Of a stretch of 64,000 nt of DNA, positions 24,651 to 40,659 are shown piece after piece. This stretch comes from Dryococelus australis (lineage: Eukaryota > Arthropoda > Insecta > Phasmatodea > Phasmatidae), in the NCBI GenBank assembly GCA_029891345.1, contig CM056993.1, positions 108,739,800-108,803,799 of the forward strand. Direction: 5' to 3'. The notes beneath the pieces were generated by a model. The model was not told where the DNA came from, did not search any database, and worked only from the letters and a program-made list of their open reading frames with translations. Each line of letters opens with the position of its first letter. The stretch's first letter is position 1. Position numbers and translations under genes: made by a program.

Positions 24651-25990
24651 AAGTCTGTCAATGTTGTATTGATGCGTGCCCAGGGGGGAGGATAATTGAA
24701 ACAATAATTACTTAGAGGGGCTAGCCATGTCAAATAATGATCTAAGATGACCATCACTCAACGTTTAAATGAGAAAGCGGAAGTCTTAGTCACCGTGACA
24801 GTTTTATTACGTGACACCAGAGTCACGAAATTGAGTGCCTTAATGTTTGACTGGCACAGGACCAGTGTAAAGAATGGGTCTGGTGGCCTGTCTCAGGGGT
24901 ACAAAATACAAAATCCAGAACCACTTTCACCGCCATACGAGTCTACTGACCCTTGTTTACACAATTAACTGGAGGCTTGTTGCTCTTTGGAGGTAGTGGT
25001 GCTGCCGGCTGGAGACACTTACCCTGTCGTGGCGAGGACTGATCGTCGCGTTGGTTACTTGTGGACGGTGAAGTACTCTGGCTCTGTGGTATGCTGCTGA
25101 CAACTGTGGTTGGATGAATGGGACTGCACAATCAGGGGTTTGCGATGCCAAGAGGAGGTTCTTCACCCCTTGAAAAGGCTTCTAAGTTGGGATGAGGATG
25201 GCCTTAAATTTGATCAAAGGGGGGAACAAAGGTGTGGGTAGCATGAAGGGGTGAGACCCATCTGTAGGGTGAGCGGTATGAACTCTGCCCCGCTTGGTTA
25301 CACTACTGCTGAAGGCAGTTGGAGATAGGGTTTTGCAAGTAGAATTACCTTCGGAGATGTATGAAGTTCTTTTCAATGTTCACCACACACCTCCCTTCCG
25401 GGAGTACAGCATAAGAGAGGAACTAATACAGCCTCGCGAAAGGTAAGCCAGTAACTCACATCCCTATTGTGTACTTCTGAGTAATTCACAATCTCCCAGG
25501 CAAGACCGGTTACATTGAGCCCCTTTCGTCTGGCCCTAGGAGAGCAGTGGACAGAGAGTTGGGCAGTGTATCAAGCTGTTTGAAAGGAAATATCCAGATG
25601 TGGTATCCACAGGGGGTCGATCAGTCCATGTTGATTCCAGTTCCGTTCTGGCCCCTTAAAAATGCGGTGGTGGAGTAGAGAATAACCCAGTCTGCTTGAT
25701 TCTCCTGGTGGAGGAATTCCTAGTGTTATAGGCTCTACCGAGTTGTACCTTTTTTGGCAGAGCTTGGGTGGCCACTTACAGTTACTGGCTGTATGTTTAA
25801 CGTTGTGCTGACCGGTTTGCCGGCTTCACTTTGGCAGGTGTCCTTATGTAGGTATAACACTGTACTTCAAGAAAATCAGTATGCAGAGAATAGTTTCAAA
25901 CTCAGGTGTTTTATTATTGACGCATTACCTCTTGGCACCAATGGTATTTTAAAGACATCAGCTCATCAGTAAGCATAGCCATGCATCTGA
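24651..25990. other. GC-rich retroelement-like block, unassigned
   Basis: An abrupt GC-rich block with several short Ser/Pro/Gln-rich minus-strand frames (24943-25376) resembling disordered linker regions of retroelement polyproteins. No protease, RT or integrase motif could be read. It abuts the LTR of copy A at about 26000, so it may be flank from an older element. Confidence 0.35.
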
Positions 25991-26306
25991 TTACAAATGA
26001 GTTTTTATTGTTGGCTGCCACAAGATGTCAGGATATTTTGCTGCTCACCGCAGCAAGAATGGATGTTTCAGCTGGCAAATTTTATTGTTCACCAGCCCAC
26101 AGAGACTATGCAATGAAGGCAGTGAGTTCCACTGCACACTGCTAGATGGCTGCACCAGTATGCTTCGCCATTTCCTTCATTTTTCAAGCGGGCTGGTGAT
26201 GTCACAGCTCCATGAAGCTATGCTATCACCACCTCCCTCTCTCCGGCCTACACCCCTTGTCTTCAAGCTCGCCAGCCAATGAGTGAAGAGGAAGCCTCCA
26301 GCAGAG

Positions 26307-26314
26307 TATAAATA
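26307..26314 (+). promoter_or_regulatory. TATA box of copy A
   Basis: Tataaata preceded by gcagag, identical in context to the TATA box of copy B (62548-62555), and about 430 bp upstream of the poly(A)-site block. It probably sets the start of the element transcript. Confidence 0.6.
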
Positions 26315-27250
26315 GTGGGCAACGATGCTTGCTTAGGGCCAGTCTTCAGTCTTTCATTACATGCGTTGCTGGAACTGACCTGCCTGTTCAACTGCACTCC
26401 TAGCTTTACCCTCCAACCTTCATCGCACTTTTAGTGCCAAAGGGAAATCTACTCCTTGGTCTCCACTGCACTCTGAACGCTGGAACCATCCTTCTAAACA
26501 TGCTTAGTCCCCCATGAAGATATTAAACCGCCACATAGTCTACACACTTAGATACTGCGGCCCCTTCTGGGCAACAATTGTGTAGGGAATTAATACCAGT
26601 TAAAATTGTTTTCACAACACTCGTCTACCCCACCCATAGTTAGCTTAGTCACAGGTCGCCTCTATCTGTTTACACGTAGGCTAAAACTTCCTGAAGCTCT
26701 TGCTAAACGTAGAAGGTAGTGCGACACCACATGTTTATTTCCCTGAATAAGTAAAAAACTTTGATTTATCTTACTCCAGGTTACCTCTTTCCTGTAAACT
26801 TTGCACCTTGCCAGTTGACCTCTCACTGTTAGAGGAACCCAGGTGAACCGGGAAAACTACTCACTTGAACCAAAACACTATTTTGCAAACCCACACACAT
26901 ATAGCTACGGTCAAACTTTCTGCATACCCCGGTAGACAGAACAACACAGCCCACACTCAGGTACTCTGCTTCTCGAGTTCAGCTTGTCAGCTTGGTGCTG
27001 CTCCTCTCCACCACGGTTAGACGCCAGAGGGGTCGTTACCTGAGTTGGGAAGACTTGAGCTCAGAACTACACCCATGTGCAGAGAATGTTGATAGCGTGG
27101 CCGGAATCCCAGTGTCCATCGTGTTTAGGCGCCGAGCACTGTGAGGAGGGTGTCCGCTCCCTCAGCAACCACTCCACGTGGCTCGACACATAGTAGAGTA
27201 CACATTCCCTGTGTTTCTCTAATGGATGTGAGGGGTGTTGCGAACTCCTA

Positions 27251-27568
27251 ATGCCTTTCGCCTACCGTAGTGTTATTTGTGAGAAGGTAAAACTGGCACT
27301 GACTGCCTCCGGGCGTTTACAGGAGCTGACCCCTGCCCTTGTTGCATACATCAACCAGCTCATGCCCAAGGAACAAGCTCAAGCCCTGCGTCATCTTCTT
27401 GAACTTGTAATGCTGGAGATGCCAAAGGAATTGTTTAGGGCTCCAACTTGTCTAGTCCAAGAGATCCATCCTTGGGTTGCCAAATACCTCGACCAACCCT
27501 ATCAGCCTCCAACAATACCTACGGCCTGCCTCCATATTGATACAGTTGCTTTGCCCCCACCAGCATGA
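27251..27568 (+). CDS. Gag-like ORF of copy A
   Basis: A 105-codon frame starting MPFAYRSVICEKVKLAL. Its middle (LTPALVAYINQLMPK through the PKELFRAPT stretch to IHPWVAKYL) matches, residue by residue, a frameshifted translation of copy C (LTPSLIATLNQLAPR...LFEAPT...IHP.IAEYL). The N-terminus resembles that of copy B (MP then ...VRERVKQL). The protein is helical and has a Pro-rich end at the stop. This conservation between diverged copies argues for a real, once-selected protein. It occupies the place of Gag after an LTR and leader. I cannot match it to a named Gag family. Confidence 0.55.
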   Translation: MPFAYRSVICEKVKLALTASGRLQELTPALVAYINQLMPKEQAQALRHLLELVMLEMPKELFRAPTCLVQEIHPWVAKYLDQPYQPPTIPTACLHIDTVALPPPA

Positions 27569-28159
27569 ACACATGTCAGGAGTCTGAACCGTAGTTTATC
27601 TGCTGCGCACATATGCCCGACCGATGCTCCCAAAGCCAATTTGACCACAGAAGGTACATGTCACCCAGTTATACCACCACGAGCTCCCAGTCTGAAATGT
27701 AAAGTTACCTTGCTTGAACTCGACTTTGTGCCGTGCTGCAAAGCTTCCAGTTCGGTTCTCTACACGGGATGAGTACCCGTACCATGTAGAGACTAGACTC
27801 AAACCAGTAAACCCTCCAGAAGTGCCTGCCTGACTTAGCACCCAACAAAATCAAACCTCTCTCTGATGTTGTACCTGTCCAGTCTGCCGATGCATCACAC
27901 GTCATTATGAGAGTAAAAAAACACTGTGGTCCCTGTAACCATGTATTATCTTGTAAGCTAATTAAACTTGACACAGAAGTTAAGGCTAACGTAATGGCCA
28001 GATAAAAGCAATACCTGGATCAAAAGCTAAGGTGAAATTTAATAGGTGATAGAGATTTTAGTTAAAGTCATTTACGACTTTAGCGTAACTATCCTAGTTG
28101 TTCTGAATGAACAGAAATAGGGTGGACAACTACCGGAGAGGTAGCGTCGACAATGCCAA

Positions 28160-28835
28160 CACTGTCCGGTGAGGCAGAGGAGGTCCTGAAGGGACGTCAT
28201 CGTGACCGTTACCGGGTTCTGGTGTCAATCTTCAGGAGCCTCTGAAGGGTCCAGTCTCCCAGAAGCGGGGGATCTGCAGTGACTTCAGCTGGTAGTGATT
28301 CCAGCCCTTGCAAACGGTGGAATCTGCTCACGTACCAGCGGTCGCGCACCTTGATGGCTACCTCTGGCCCAGTACAAAGGCAAAGGAGGAGCAGAGGCTG
28401 AAGATTGCTGGACTCACCAGCCCTTTTTAACTAATCTCGTATAGGAACTCGGTGGCCAAGGGTGCGGGGAGTGATAGCCTCTGCCGCAGGGGTTGAAAAT
28501 TCTAAAGTGCTGAGGCGGCACTATCATCACTTATCTTTGGGCACTGTTAGAAGTAGACTGGGTGCTGCCCTCCCTCGCCATGCTGTGTATCTAGCGTGGC
28601 CTTGGTTGGAGGGAGCGGCAGCTCAGTCAAACAGTACAATATTCGTTGAGGGGTGGTGATGTGACGGCTTCTTGGAGATTCTTGGCGAACAGTGCAAGCT
28701 AGGATCAGGTGTCTATAGTCGCTTCTGACATTGCACCATGAGGTATCCTGTAGGCACGTGTGCCACCTCTTCAGTACTGTGTGGGTTAATGACTTGCCAA
28801 AGGGTTGAGCATTTTGCTCGAGATGAAACAAAGTC
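28160..28835 (-). pseudogene. Ty3 integrase fragment
   Basis: On the minus strand 28835-28660 reads FHLEQNAQPF..., then LTHTVLKRW and WCNVRSDYRHLILACTVRQ, which aligns with the HHCC zinc-binding domain of Ty3 integrases. The second Cys is changed to Arg. After decayed sequence, 28384-28209 is open for about 59 codons with VAIKVRDRWYVSRFHRLQGL and LLGDWTLQRLL and then a stop, fitting the C-terminal end of such a pol. The catalytic core is not readable. It is in the opposite orientation to copy A and so is a separate insertion. Confidence 0.65.
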
Positions 28836-29042
28836 GTTTTGTAGAGTGCACATCAAAGATTTGGAATACGTTGGGCGTCATTATCAAGCTTTATTCAATC
28901 CTAAATATATTTGCTGAATATGAAGGAAAATACAGAGATGACCAAAGTTTTCATGTTTATTACTTATGTTCTGTCATCTACAAAATATATGGACACTTGT
29001 TTTAACCTTTTTATGCAGATTCTTACAAACTTGCTCTAAATA

Positions 29043-29303
29043 TTGACGTGAGTGAGTGAAGAGATTTGGGCGGCTCTTAACAGCGAGGTCTTGAGATCCG
29101 ATGAGGGTGATTGAGGTGAATATGGAGCAGCGCAGGAATGAAGGGGCACTGGAAACGGGAGATCCCAGAGAAAAAACCAGCCAACCAACAGCATATTCTG
29201 GCACGATTCCCACTTGCGAAAATCCGGTGACCCGGCCGGAGATTGAACCCAGTTTGTCATGGTGGGAGGCAAGCGTGCTAATTGCTCAGCCACCGTGGCC
29301 CCC
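29043..29303 (-). mobile_element. tRNA-derived SINE, family 1, copy 2
   Basis: Reverse complement of the unit at 3485-3752. On the minus strand it begins ggggccacggtggctgagc, has a B-box-like ggttcaatctcc and shares the body (ctcaatcaccctcatcgg, cgctgttaagagccgcccaaat). The frames on both strands over it are artefacts of the SINE. Confidence 0.9.
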
Positions 29304-29732
29304 CAAATATTGATGTGGAACCTAGTCGGTTCTACGAAACTGGATACAGTTCAGTTAAGATCAATAATGTCATTAAAAAAGGAAAAAATTAGGAAGTTTT
29401 TTAATTTCTGGAAAAACTTGTTTGCATTTGTAATATTACTTACTTATTTGGCTTGGCACATGATGTGTAGTCATAACTAGCAGCATAGTATGTCAAAATT
29501 TATGGGGAAGAAACTGTTAAGCTTATATTAAGGGACGAAACTTAATAGTTTCCCTAAAAAAAAAGAAAATCTAAAAAATACTAAGCAACAATATGTTCGT
29601 GTAAAAGAATCAAATTAAAAATTATTTCTAAATGAGTATGTATGTGTTTCAAGAAGATTTTATGGGTGTTTATACAAAAACAAGATGGAAAATTCACCTA
29701 CTTGTCACTTTGGCATTCTAATAACTTTTTCT

Positions 29733-29945
29733 TCTGCTCTCTCTCTTTCTCTCTCTCTCTCGCACTTCCTCCCTCTCACACTCCCTTGCTCTCATACTCA
29801 CTCTCTCATGCTTCCTCTCTCGTGCTCACTCTCTCATGCTCCCTCTCTCTTGTGCTCCCTCACTCTCACAATCTCTCTGATTCTTTCTCACAATCTCTCT
29901 CTTGCTCGCTCGTACTCTGTTTTCCATGCTCTCTTTCACTCTCTG
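29733..29945 (+). repeat. CT-rich minisatellite-like tract
   Basis: A pyrimidine-only-like tract built from ctct units with recurring ctctctcatgctcc and ctctctcgtgctc blocks. It has strong strand asymmetry. The Ser/Leu-rich open frames in it come from the repeat. Confidence 0.85.
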
Positions 29946-32423
29946 TAGGTATAAGTGGAGAACCATTGAAATTTAACTTGAGACACATTGAACATTGTTT
30001 CAAATAAGTGTGATTTAGCAAGTTTTTATTTTTAAAGAAGTTTAAGAAATACTGATGGAAAATTTATCAGTTTGTAGAAATTCAGGCACTGAAAAAGAAG
30101 GAATTAAAATTAATTCTTGGTTGAGATTGGTTGGGCTGAAGGGGATAGTTTGATTTGTCCTAGTAGCAAAATTCTTTGAGCTAGTCCTGGTGAAACCATG
30201 TAAAATTAGCAATAATTATAACATCAAACTAAGTATGAATAATATGGAGACCTTTATTTTCCGTTAGAGTTGGTGCCAGAACTATTAATTATTTTAACTT
30301 TGAACTTTTTTGTAGTAAGTTATTCATGTACAACAATGCCAATATTTAAGTATTGTAATTTTCTGATGTGTTCTACAAAATATTGTTATATCTATTTTTA
30401 TTTGTTATGTGGTATTTTAATAAGTCCTGCTGTATTGTACTTATTATGTTCCTGTACACTACAATCTTATTTATTTTTTTTCAAATCAGAATAATTTTTA
30501 ATTTTGATATAAAGTTGTGTGGTTACCCCTGTCCCTTACCCAAAAATATTAACAATTCCTGTCTTATAATAACCAAGCATTGTGGGATATAAAATATTGA
30601 ACTATTTTTCATTGTGTCATGTACAGTTTTCATTATTTAAAATAAAAATAATTTTGCTGAAATATTTATTAAAGTCCTCCGATTACCTCATTATGGTTAT
30701 ATTTTAGTGTTTCACAATGTACCAAAATTGAACACCCAATCATCTGCTGTAATTTAGGGGAATAGTGTCTAGATTAATCCAAAACTGCAAAGAATTATTA
30801 TACTTGAGTGGGAAATGCTGGTTTTGCCAAAAATTAATTTCTTGCCTTAGAAACTTTGGAATATAGGTTAGTATAGCAATGTTCCTTCGTCAAAAGTAGC
30901 AGTCCTGCTACTGGTGTATGTGGAGTAAGCTGACAACTGCATACATTATATCTAATAATTGTGCTGCCACAACTGCTACATCATGCTGCAGCCATTCTTT
31001 CACAGATTGCTCAGATGTTTGATTTTGTAGTGCCACTATCCCACTTCTTTTTCCTACAGCAGTATGATGAACCTACTACAGGAGTAAAGTGGGTAACTTT
31101 AAGAAAAAAACCTTGACACATGACATCTAGTGTGGTAAGGACTTATGTGCATATAGACGAGACTTTTGTTCGGATGCTGAGTCAGGCACACCCTGGGTGA
31201 GGGATCTAGTCCTCGCAGGGAACTGGGGCTCGCCCGTTGTACAGGACAGTATACTTGGGCAACGTGTAGGGTTATTTGAAGTGCCCGCAGTGGGCACATG
31301 AGTCTTGACTTCCAGGCTAAAAAAGCAAAGGCTAAGCGAAGGGATGAGCTAGAGTCGTTTAATCACCATTGTTGCCAAAAGCGCCATGCGACAATCTGTA
31401 CCTTCTAAACCTTGCACTAGACGAATAATGTGGGTATATTTTGGTCTGTTCTTGGGAGTTTGCACAAAATCCTTGATTTTGGACAAATTGTGACCCACAA
31501 AAATTTATTCAAAAATAGCATTAAAATTTTACTTAGGCCATTTTTCATAGCTTTGGTTGCAAAATTACGCATTGTATTTGTTAAATACACTTGTACGACT
31601 CGTCTGGTTTCCATGAATTGACTCTCAAGATCAAATTTGACATATTTTGACTCACTTTGACCTCAAAAAGTCAAAAAATGTGTTTCTGTTCAATCATTTG
31701 TAAAGCAAAAATATGTTTTTTAAATTTATTATTAATTAATTTTAATATATTCAAGTTTTCTGAGAGAAATTATATCCTAGATGGACATATAGGTCCTCTC
31801 CTCTCTAAAAAAAAAAAAGCTTAAACACAGCGTGCCAAGCAGCTTTTCGCGAGTGCGATCTACATTTTCACTGGCCTCTTTTAAGAAAATCAGTTTATTT
31901 GTTATTTAAATGTTAACTTGTTATAACAGCTGTACTACTCGATTTTTGTAAGCTTTATGCACATGTGAAATAAATGATGGTTAAAGGTAAATGTCATAAT
32001 GCAGTTTCAATTAGCATGACTCGCTTAGCTGAACAAGAATTGTACCAATACCACAATGGGACCAAGTGACCTTGCATAGGTAATGATTAGGGGATGGCAG
32101 CTATCTTGCCCTCCCTCCGATGAGAGAGATATGTACATGCAGCCAACCCAATTGGTACTATCTGTGTTCTGCCTCACCACAGAGAAACTACGCATAGTGA
32201 CTGCAGAGCAAAGCGTGAACTGCGTGCCTTGTAAATGTGCTTGTCTCTGGAGTTGTCAGGTATTTTACCAGCAATTATTAATTACTTTTGTAATTTCTTT
32301 CATTAAATACACATGGTTGATAGTAGATGTCTTTTCAGTGTGTCTTTTATAGTGAAACGTAATATCGGCATGTGTCAGCCACTTTGTAAAATAGCTTGGT
32401 CCATTATGTTTTACTATGTTTAT
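29946..32423. other. AT-rich non-coding stretch
   Basis: No supported gene. A modest GC island at 31090-31300 has no domain or pol III boxes. A TTTGAC-rich patch lies at 31630-31675. Confidence 0.4.
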
Positions 32424-33079
32424 AGTAAAAGCAACTTCAGTCTGGACTGAACTCGGACCGGAGTCAAAACGTAGCAAATACGGAGCAGATACGGACCAAA
32501 ATTCACATTTAAAGTAAAGTTTGCAGTCCAAATTGACATGTAATCAAGAGCGAAGATAAATTGAACATGGACCAATTGCTGAGAGTAGTGATATCTTTCA
32601 GCAACTGCATGAACTGGCAAACAATGATACTCGAAAAATAGACTATAGTTTATTTGGTTGTTTTTCTTCCAGAATTCTCATAATTCTTTTGAAGCAAGCA
32701 TTTTTTTCTACTCTTACAAAAACCTCTCTCATCCTATACATTTTACCATGATATAATTTTAATATTGGTTTCTCTAACATTATGCTTAAAAAAATTATAT
32801 GTCCATTTCGGTTCAGACATTTTGCATTTACTTTCTTTGGATTTTATTGCCCATGTAGCTTAGAATTTGCTTAAAACAAATTTTAAAACTCTATACATGC
32901 AAACATGAGAACGTTGCACTTCCAAAATGGCAGCATTTGTTTTGCTCTCATTCCCAGTTCACTCCTATCGCAATTTTCACAGAAAACTTTCAATCCGGAT
33001 TCCACAATCCAGTTCGCCTTGCCTACTGGAGTGAATTACTCACTCCACTCCTATTTCAGTCCAGTCCGGGTGTGTTTAC
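32424..33079. mobile_element. MITE-like element with imperfect terminal inverted repeats
   Basis: The left end agtaaaagcaacttcagt followed by ctggactgaac is matched by the reverse complement of the right end (cgtaaacacacccggactgg then actgaaat). Internal sequence is AT-rich with no transposase. Length about 650 bp. The target-site duplication is unclear. Confidence 0.45.
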
Positions 33080-33274
33080 GGTAAAGTTTAGGTAAAGTTT
33101 AAATAGGGATTCTTCAGTACATTGTAAGTTCAATCTTGATTGAAATATTACTCTAAACTTAATATTTAATAACTCTTTTGAAGCACCACAAAGTTAGTTG
33201 GTTTCGAGAAACATGAATGATTTTACAAATAAATTATTTCATAACATTGGCAGATGAATGTGATAATAGTGAAG

Positions 33275-34024
33275 TATTGTATTTGCTTGTGTATAGCGCG
33301 CACTCTTGTATAGCACACACAATGATTTTTGCAACAAGTTCCAGGGAAATTTTTTAAAAATAAATTAGCACCAAAAATTGGTGGCACCCTGTTAGTAAGT
33401 ATGGAACAAATTATTCTTTTTTTACATTAATGTATGGCGATTGTAATATGTTTGAAAAATACTTTAATTAAATAACTTGGGTGTATAAAGTCAAAATAAA
33501 AAAAAACCATATATCCTACTACTCAACACCACTTCCGGCTTAGTTTTTCTTTTTCTCCCTTCTCCTTTTAGCAGTGACAGGCTAGCTTTTTTTTTGCCAT
33601 GCTAGAATGTCACACTACCCTTCTCTCAACTAAAAAAGCCCCCCCCCCCCCCCCCTCTAATATGGTTCCCTAGCCTCTGCCACCGAAACAAAGAGGGATG
33701 GCGGAATTATGGACCAGCAACAAGTGGGTTTTAAGAGCAAGGAGGAGGGTGCCCGTAAACATGTGGCAGCTCTGGTTTGCGGTGTGACAGGATGCCATTA
33801 GTGGGGGGGAAGGGGGGTTGTGACCTATGCATAACTGAAGGTTCCCTGAGAGAGAAAGAGAGAAAAGGGAGAGGAGTGATGTAAAAGCAAGAGATGAGAC
33901 GACAGTCCCGCCACTTCCCTCAACATCCTCATGACAAATTTTACTGTGTATAGTATGCACCACAAAGTATTTTTTCCTTTATTTTGGGGGAAAAAGGGCG
34001 TGTTATACATGAGTAAATATGGTA
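33275..34024. mobile_element. MITE-like element with tgtata terminal repeats
   Basis: The left end tattgtatttgcttgtgtat followed by agcgcgc is mirrored at the right end, whose reverse complement reads taccatatttactcatgtat then aacacgcc. About 750 bp lie between. Interior holds a poly(C) run (about 33640-33655) and purine-rich tracts but no transposase frame. Ends of this type, tracts of tattt.ctc.tgtata, are common in animal non-autonomous DNA transposons. Confidence 0.55.
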
Positions 34025-34092
34025 ATTGTCAAAGAAACAGTCTTTATTCCTTCTTTCAGCAATTCAGTCCAGTGTTATTCTTATGTGGTCTC

Positions 34093-35900
34093 TCAGTGAG
34101 TGGTCTCTGGGCTAGGTAACTTCGGTATGATACTGGCAGGCTGGCCTGCCAGCCCTTGGGTGGGTAAACACGACCTTGATGGAAAAAAAAGGGGAGGGGC
34201 ATTCAGTGTGTTAGTCGAGGTGGTCACTGTCCTATGTGCGCGCACAGGCTTTGGGGGAATGATTTTATTAAATACCTTTCCTGCAGTGGTGCGTACTTGG
34301 CATGTGGTAGGGGGTGTGTTGTTGATGGGGCATGGTTGTGTCACGGGCTGTACTTCTGGCTTTTGTTCTGGAGATGCCAAATTGCTGAGGTGTTAGAGAT
34401 CTGGCCACAGCCAACAAATCTCTAATAAAGAATCTTAGAGTGAACTCCAGTCATCTGAGATGGGTGGTACTTCCCTGATCGGGTTGACTAATCTCGCTCT
34501 TGGCAGGGAGTTGAATGGAATAGGCTCATTGTGTTGTTTGTAGGTTGTTACAATGGCGAACTGATTTAACTCATGTTGCAGTGCCCTTCGGGCAAGATGT
34601 CTTAATTGGCTGTTACACCCACCTCCTTTCTTGTACATTTGATTCATTTATGATATAATGAAAATAATTGAGCATTTCCCTGTCAGGCTCGGGTGCACCG
34701 GACACGCCTCAGGAGTTCCCGTTCTTGTTCAGACTAAAGCCTTCTTCATGCTCCAGGAGTCCCAAGAAGTTCGTCCCACTTGTGTCTGATCTGGAGAGGT
34801 TGTTCGATTCTAATGAGCCACAAATTACACTGAACAAACTGCACTTTCTCACATTAGAACAATGAATGAGGAACAAAATAACTACCTCACAAGAATTTCA
34901 GTTTGCCACAACGTATTTATTACGTCTATGTGAAAACAAGGGGATGCTTGGCTCTGTATTATAAATTCTAAAGAATGTCAAATATTTACTTTGTTATTGC
35001 AGGTGAAGGCAAACCTGTGTAATAAAATAAAACCAAATTAACCCCAAAATTTCTGATAGCAATTAAAAGCGAGTAGTGAGAGGTGGTTGTCCAGAAGGGA
35101 CGACTTGTACGGCCTGCTATCACGAAGTGCAGAGGATTGACTCGGGGAGTGAGGATGCAGGGGTAGGGACGTCGTGATACTTTGGAGCTTCACCATGGGT
35201 TTCCTCCACAGGCTGTGGAGTTGGTGTTGGAGCTTTTGGTCGGTGGTAGGAGAACCTTCTTCAGACTACTGGAGAGGGAGTCTTTTGCAGACTGGAGAGC
35301 CTTTGCAGATTGTTGAGTCTTCTACAGACTCTGGAGATCCCCTCGACCTTATTCAGGTGGTTGGGCCGACATGACTGGTGAGAGGCTTCTCCTTATGTAG
35401 TGCAAACTGTAGTTGGGTGCGGTCCCAGGGGTGCAGGGGTTGCTAGCCTCATATCGCAGTGGTTGTTTAAAACAGGGCAGTGGGCTGTGCCACGCATTTC
35501 TTATTTCCCTTTCTGGAAGCTGTTGATATATTTACTGCCTTTCTACGAAACTCGGGCAGTAGTGACGACGTTGGCCGCAGGGGTGCTGCTCTCTTATGGC
35601 ATCCCTGTTAATTATCTTCTTCCTCTCTGCAGTGTCGGTGGCTCGGTGGGTAAAACAAGCTTTGACTTCGGTGGTGGCTTCCGCATGTCCGCGTATGGGT
35701 GGGCTGTACAATCTTCATTAAATATCCGCATGTCTGTAGTTGTCGGTAATGTCTGGATCAACCCTGTAGCCATGAGATTAATTGCCTGCCGGCATGTGAC
35801 TTGCCCCGTATTGCTTTCATCGCTGGATGATGGGGTGAAGTCGTAAACTAGAGCGTGCATGCTCGCTGCGCAGTATTTTGCCATGCATCACCTGTATTTA
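34093..35900. other. GC-rich retroelement-like block, unassigned
   Basis: A GC-rich block immediately after the MITE with Pro/Thr/Ser-rich minus frames (34093-34380) and other short frames on both strands, including a 148-codon + frame at 35400-35846. It resembles the other decayed retroelement blocks here in composition. I could not read any protease, RT, RNase H or integrase motif, and the + frame has no family resemblance. Confidence 0.3.
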
Positions 35901-39609
<3,709 letters not shown>

Positions 39610-40550
39610 ATATATTGGCGGGTGACGCCTCAGCAGACTGGACGTGCACTTTGTCAAAGGAGGATAGGTTTTGGCGGCTGCTAAGCCAGGTGCACCCTTC
39701 TGGCTTTACACTGATTAAATCTAATCTCTACGTGGCACTGGTGCCTATCCAATTATAGAGAACTGGCCTGGTAGCTTTGCGGCACGGCACAAAATTTAGT
39801 TCGATCAGGACGATATTCCGTTTCAGACTGTTTGCTCTCAGCTGTGTACCTGGGGACGCGTAACATCTATTGTTGACTTGGCCCTGGGAGTTATAACGGG
39901 GTGTACATGTGCCGCTGGTAGACTGTCGGTCTGGCTTCTGACGTGTGATTGCATATGCTGAGGCTGAGCAATGAGTTCTATCCGGAGGTAAGCTATCGCG
40001 ACTACTGCGGATTGTTCTGTCTTGCCCAGATACTCAGCGATCTAAGGGTGAATTGCCTGGTGCGAACGTGTTGGTGCTTCAAACAATCCCTGTGGGATCT
40101 CCGGGGTGACAGGTTCTATGAGACGACGAAGGGCCTGTGTATGTTTCCTGGGTGCGAGTTGGTTGAGAGTGGCGATGAGGGAGGGGTCAGCACATGTAAG
40201 CACTCAGAGGCAGTATGCACCTGCTTTGCTTTCTCACGAATTCCACTCCAATGGGATTAAGGCATTTGAATTCAACACCATTAACGTCCGTGAGGAGATT
40301 GTAAGGCTTGTGTCGTCCCACTAAGTGTCGAATCATGTGGAATGTCAGGCGACGTGACTGTCACCCTATCACACTGCTCGGTGCGTAAACACGGTGAGCA
40401 ATTGGAGTCAGGCCTCATCGTAGGCAGTCCCTGCACATGGGTGCATGTCCCAGTTTGTCTTCCCAACTCAGGGAACAACCCCCCGGTGCCTAAATGCAGT
40501 GGAGAGGGCAAGCACCAAGTCTACAAGCTGTCGTATGAGACTGTGTACCT
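39610..40550 (-). mobile_element. Hairpin-motif LTR-like element, copy C (internal part)
   Basis: Read on the minus strand this aligns with copy A from its leader to past the gag-like ORF. Shared blocks are gttgggaagac, acccatgtgcag, the hairpin motifs at about 40484-40507 and 40374-40399, the ORF start, and a 3' block (gtccagtctgc.ga.gc at about 39630-39650). The LTR part, expected above 40550, is missing: sequence there belongs to another Ty3 element. Truncated and dead. Confidence 0.6.
39960..40265 (-). pseudogene. Gag-like ORF of copy C, frameshifted
   Basis: The Met-Pro start at 40265 is followed at once by an in-frame stop (TAA as codon 3). A frameshift is then needed to read LTPSLIATLNQLAPR and TQALRRLIEP.TPEIPQGLF, which match the copy A protein at about half of the positions. 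A further in-frame stop interrupts IHP.IAEYL. It supports the reality of the copy A ORF but cannot itself make a protein. Confidence 0.55.
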
Positions 40551-40659
40551 GATGGAGCTCTATCACTGGTCATCAGCCATTGTGTTTTGTCCAGTCATAA
40601 TTGTGTTTTTGGCATGGAGACATTCTATTCCTGATTATTACAGATTACATTTTTAAACA

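Larger units (their letters stand above)
26000..27905 (+). mobile_element. Hairpin-motif LTR-like element, copy A
   Basis: This + strand block aligns in order with copy B at 62300-63800. Shared parts are a U3-like region with a gagactatgc block, a TATA box (26307-26314), an R/U5-like region ending in a poly(A)-site block (ggtagtgcgacacc...tgtttatttccctgaataag, about 26717-26750), a leader (cagcttgtcagcttggtgct near 26978), and a gag-like ORF at 27251. The leader and the ORF also match copy C in reverse (40550 to 39610), with homology continuing to about 27905. The hairpin motif occurs at 26419-26443, 26461-26487, 27006-27031 and 27115-27139. The outer LTR edge and PBS are not clear. Confidence 0.65.

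Noticed and set aside
29642-30007. 121-codon Ser/Leu-rich frame
   Set aside because: It runs through the CT-rich tract and exists because that tract lacks stop codons.
35400-35846. 148-codon + frame
   Set aside because: No domain, no splice context, overlaps opposite open frames in a decayed GC-rich block.
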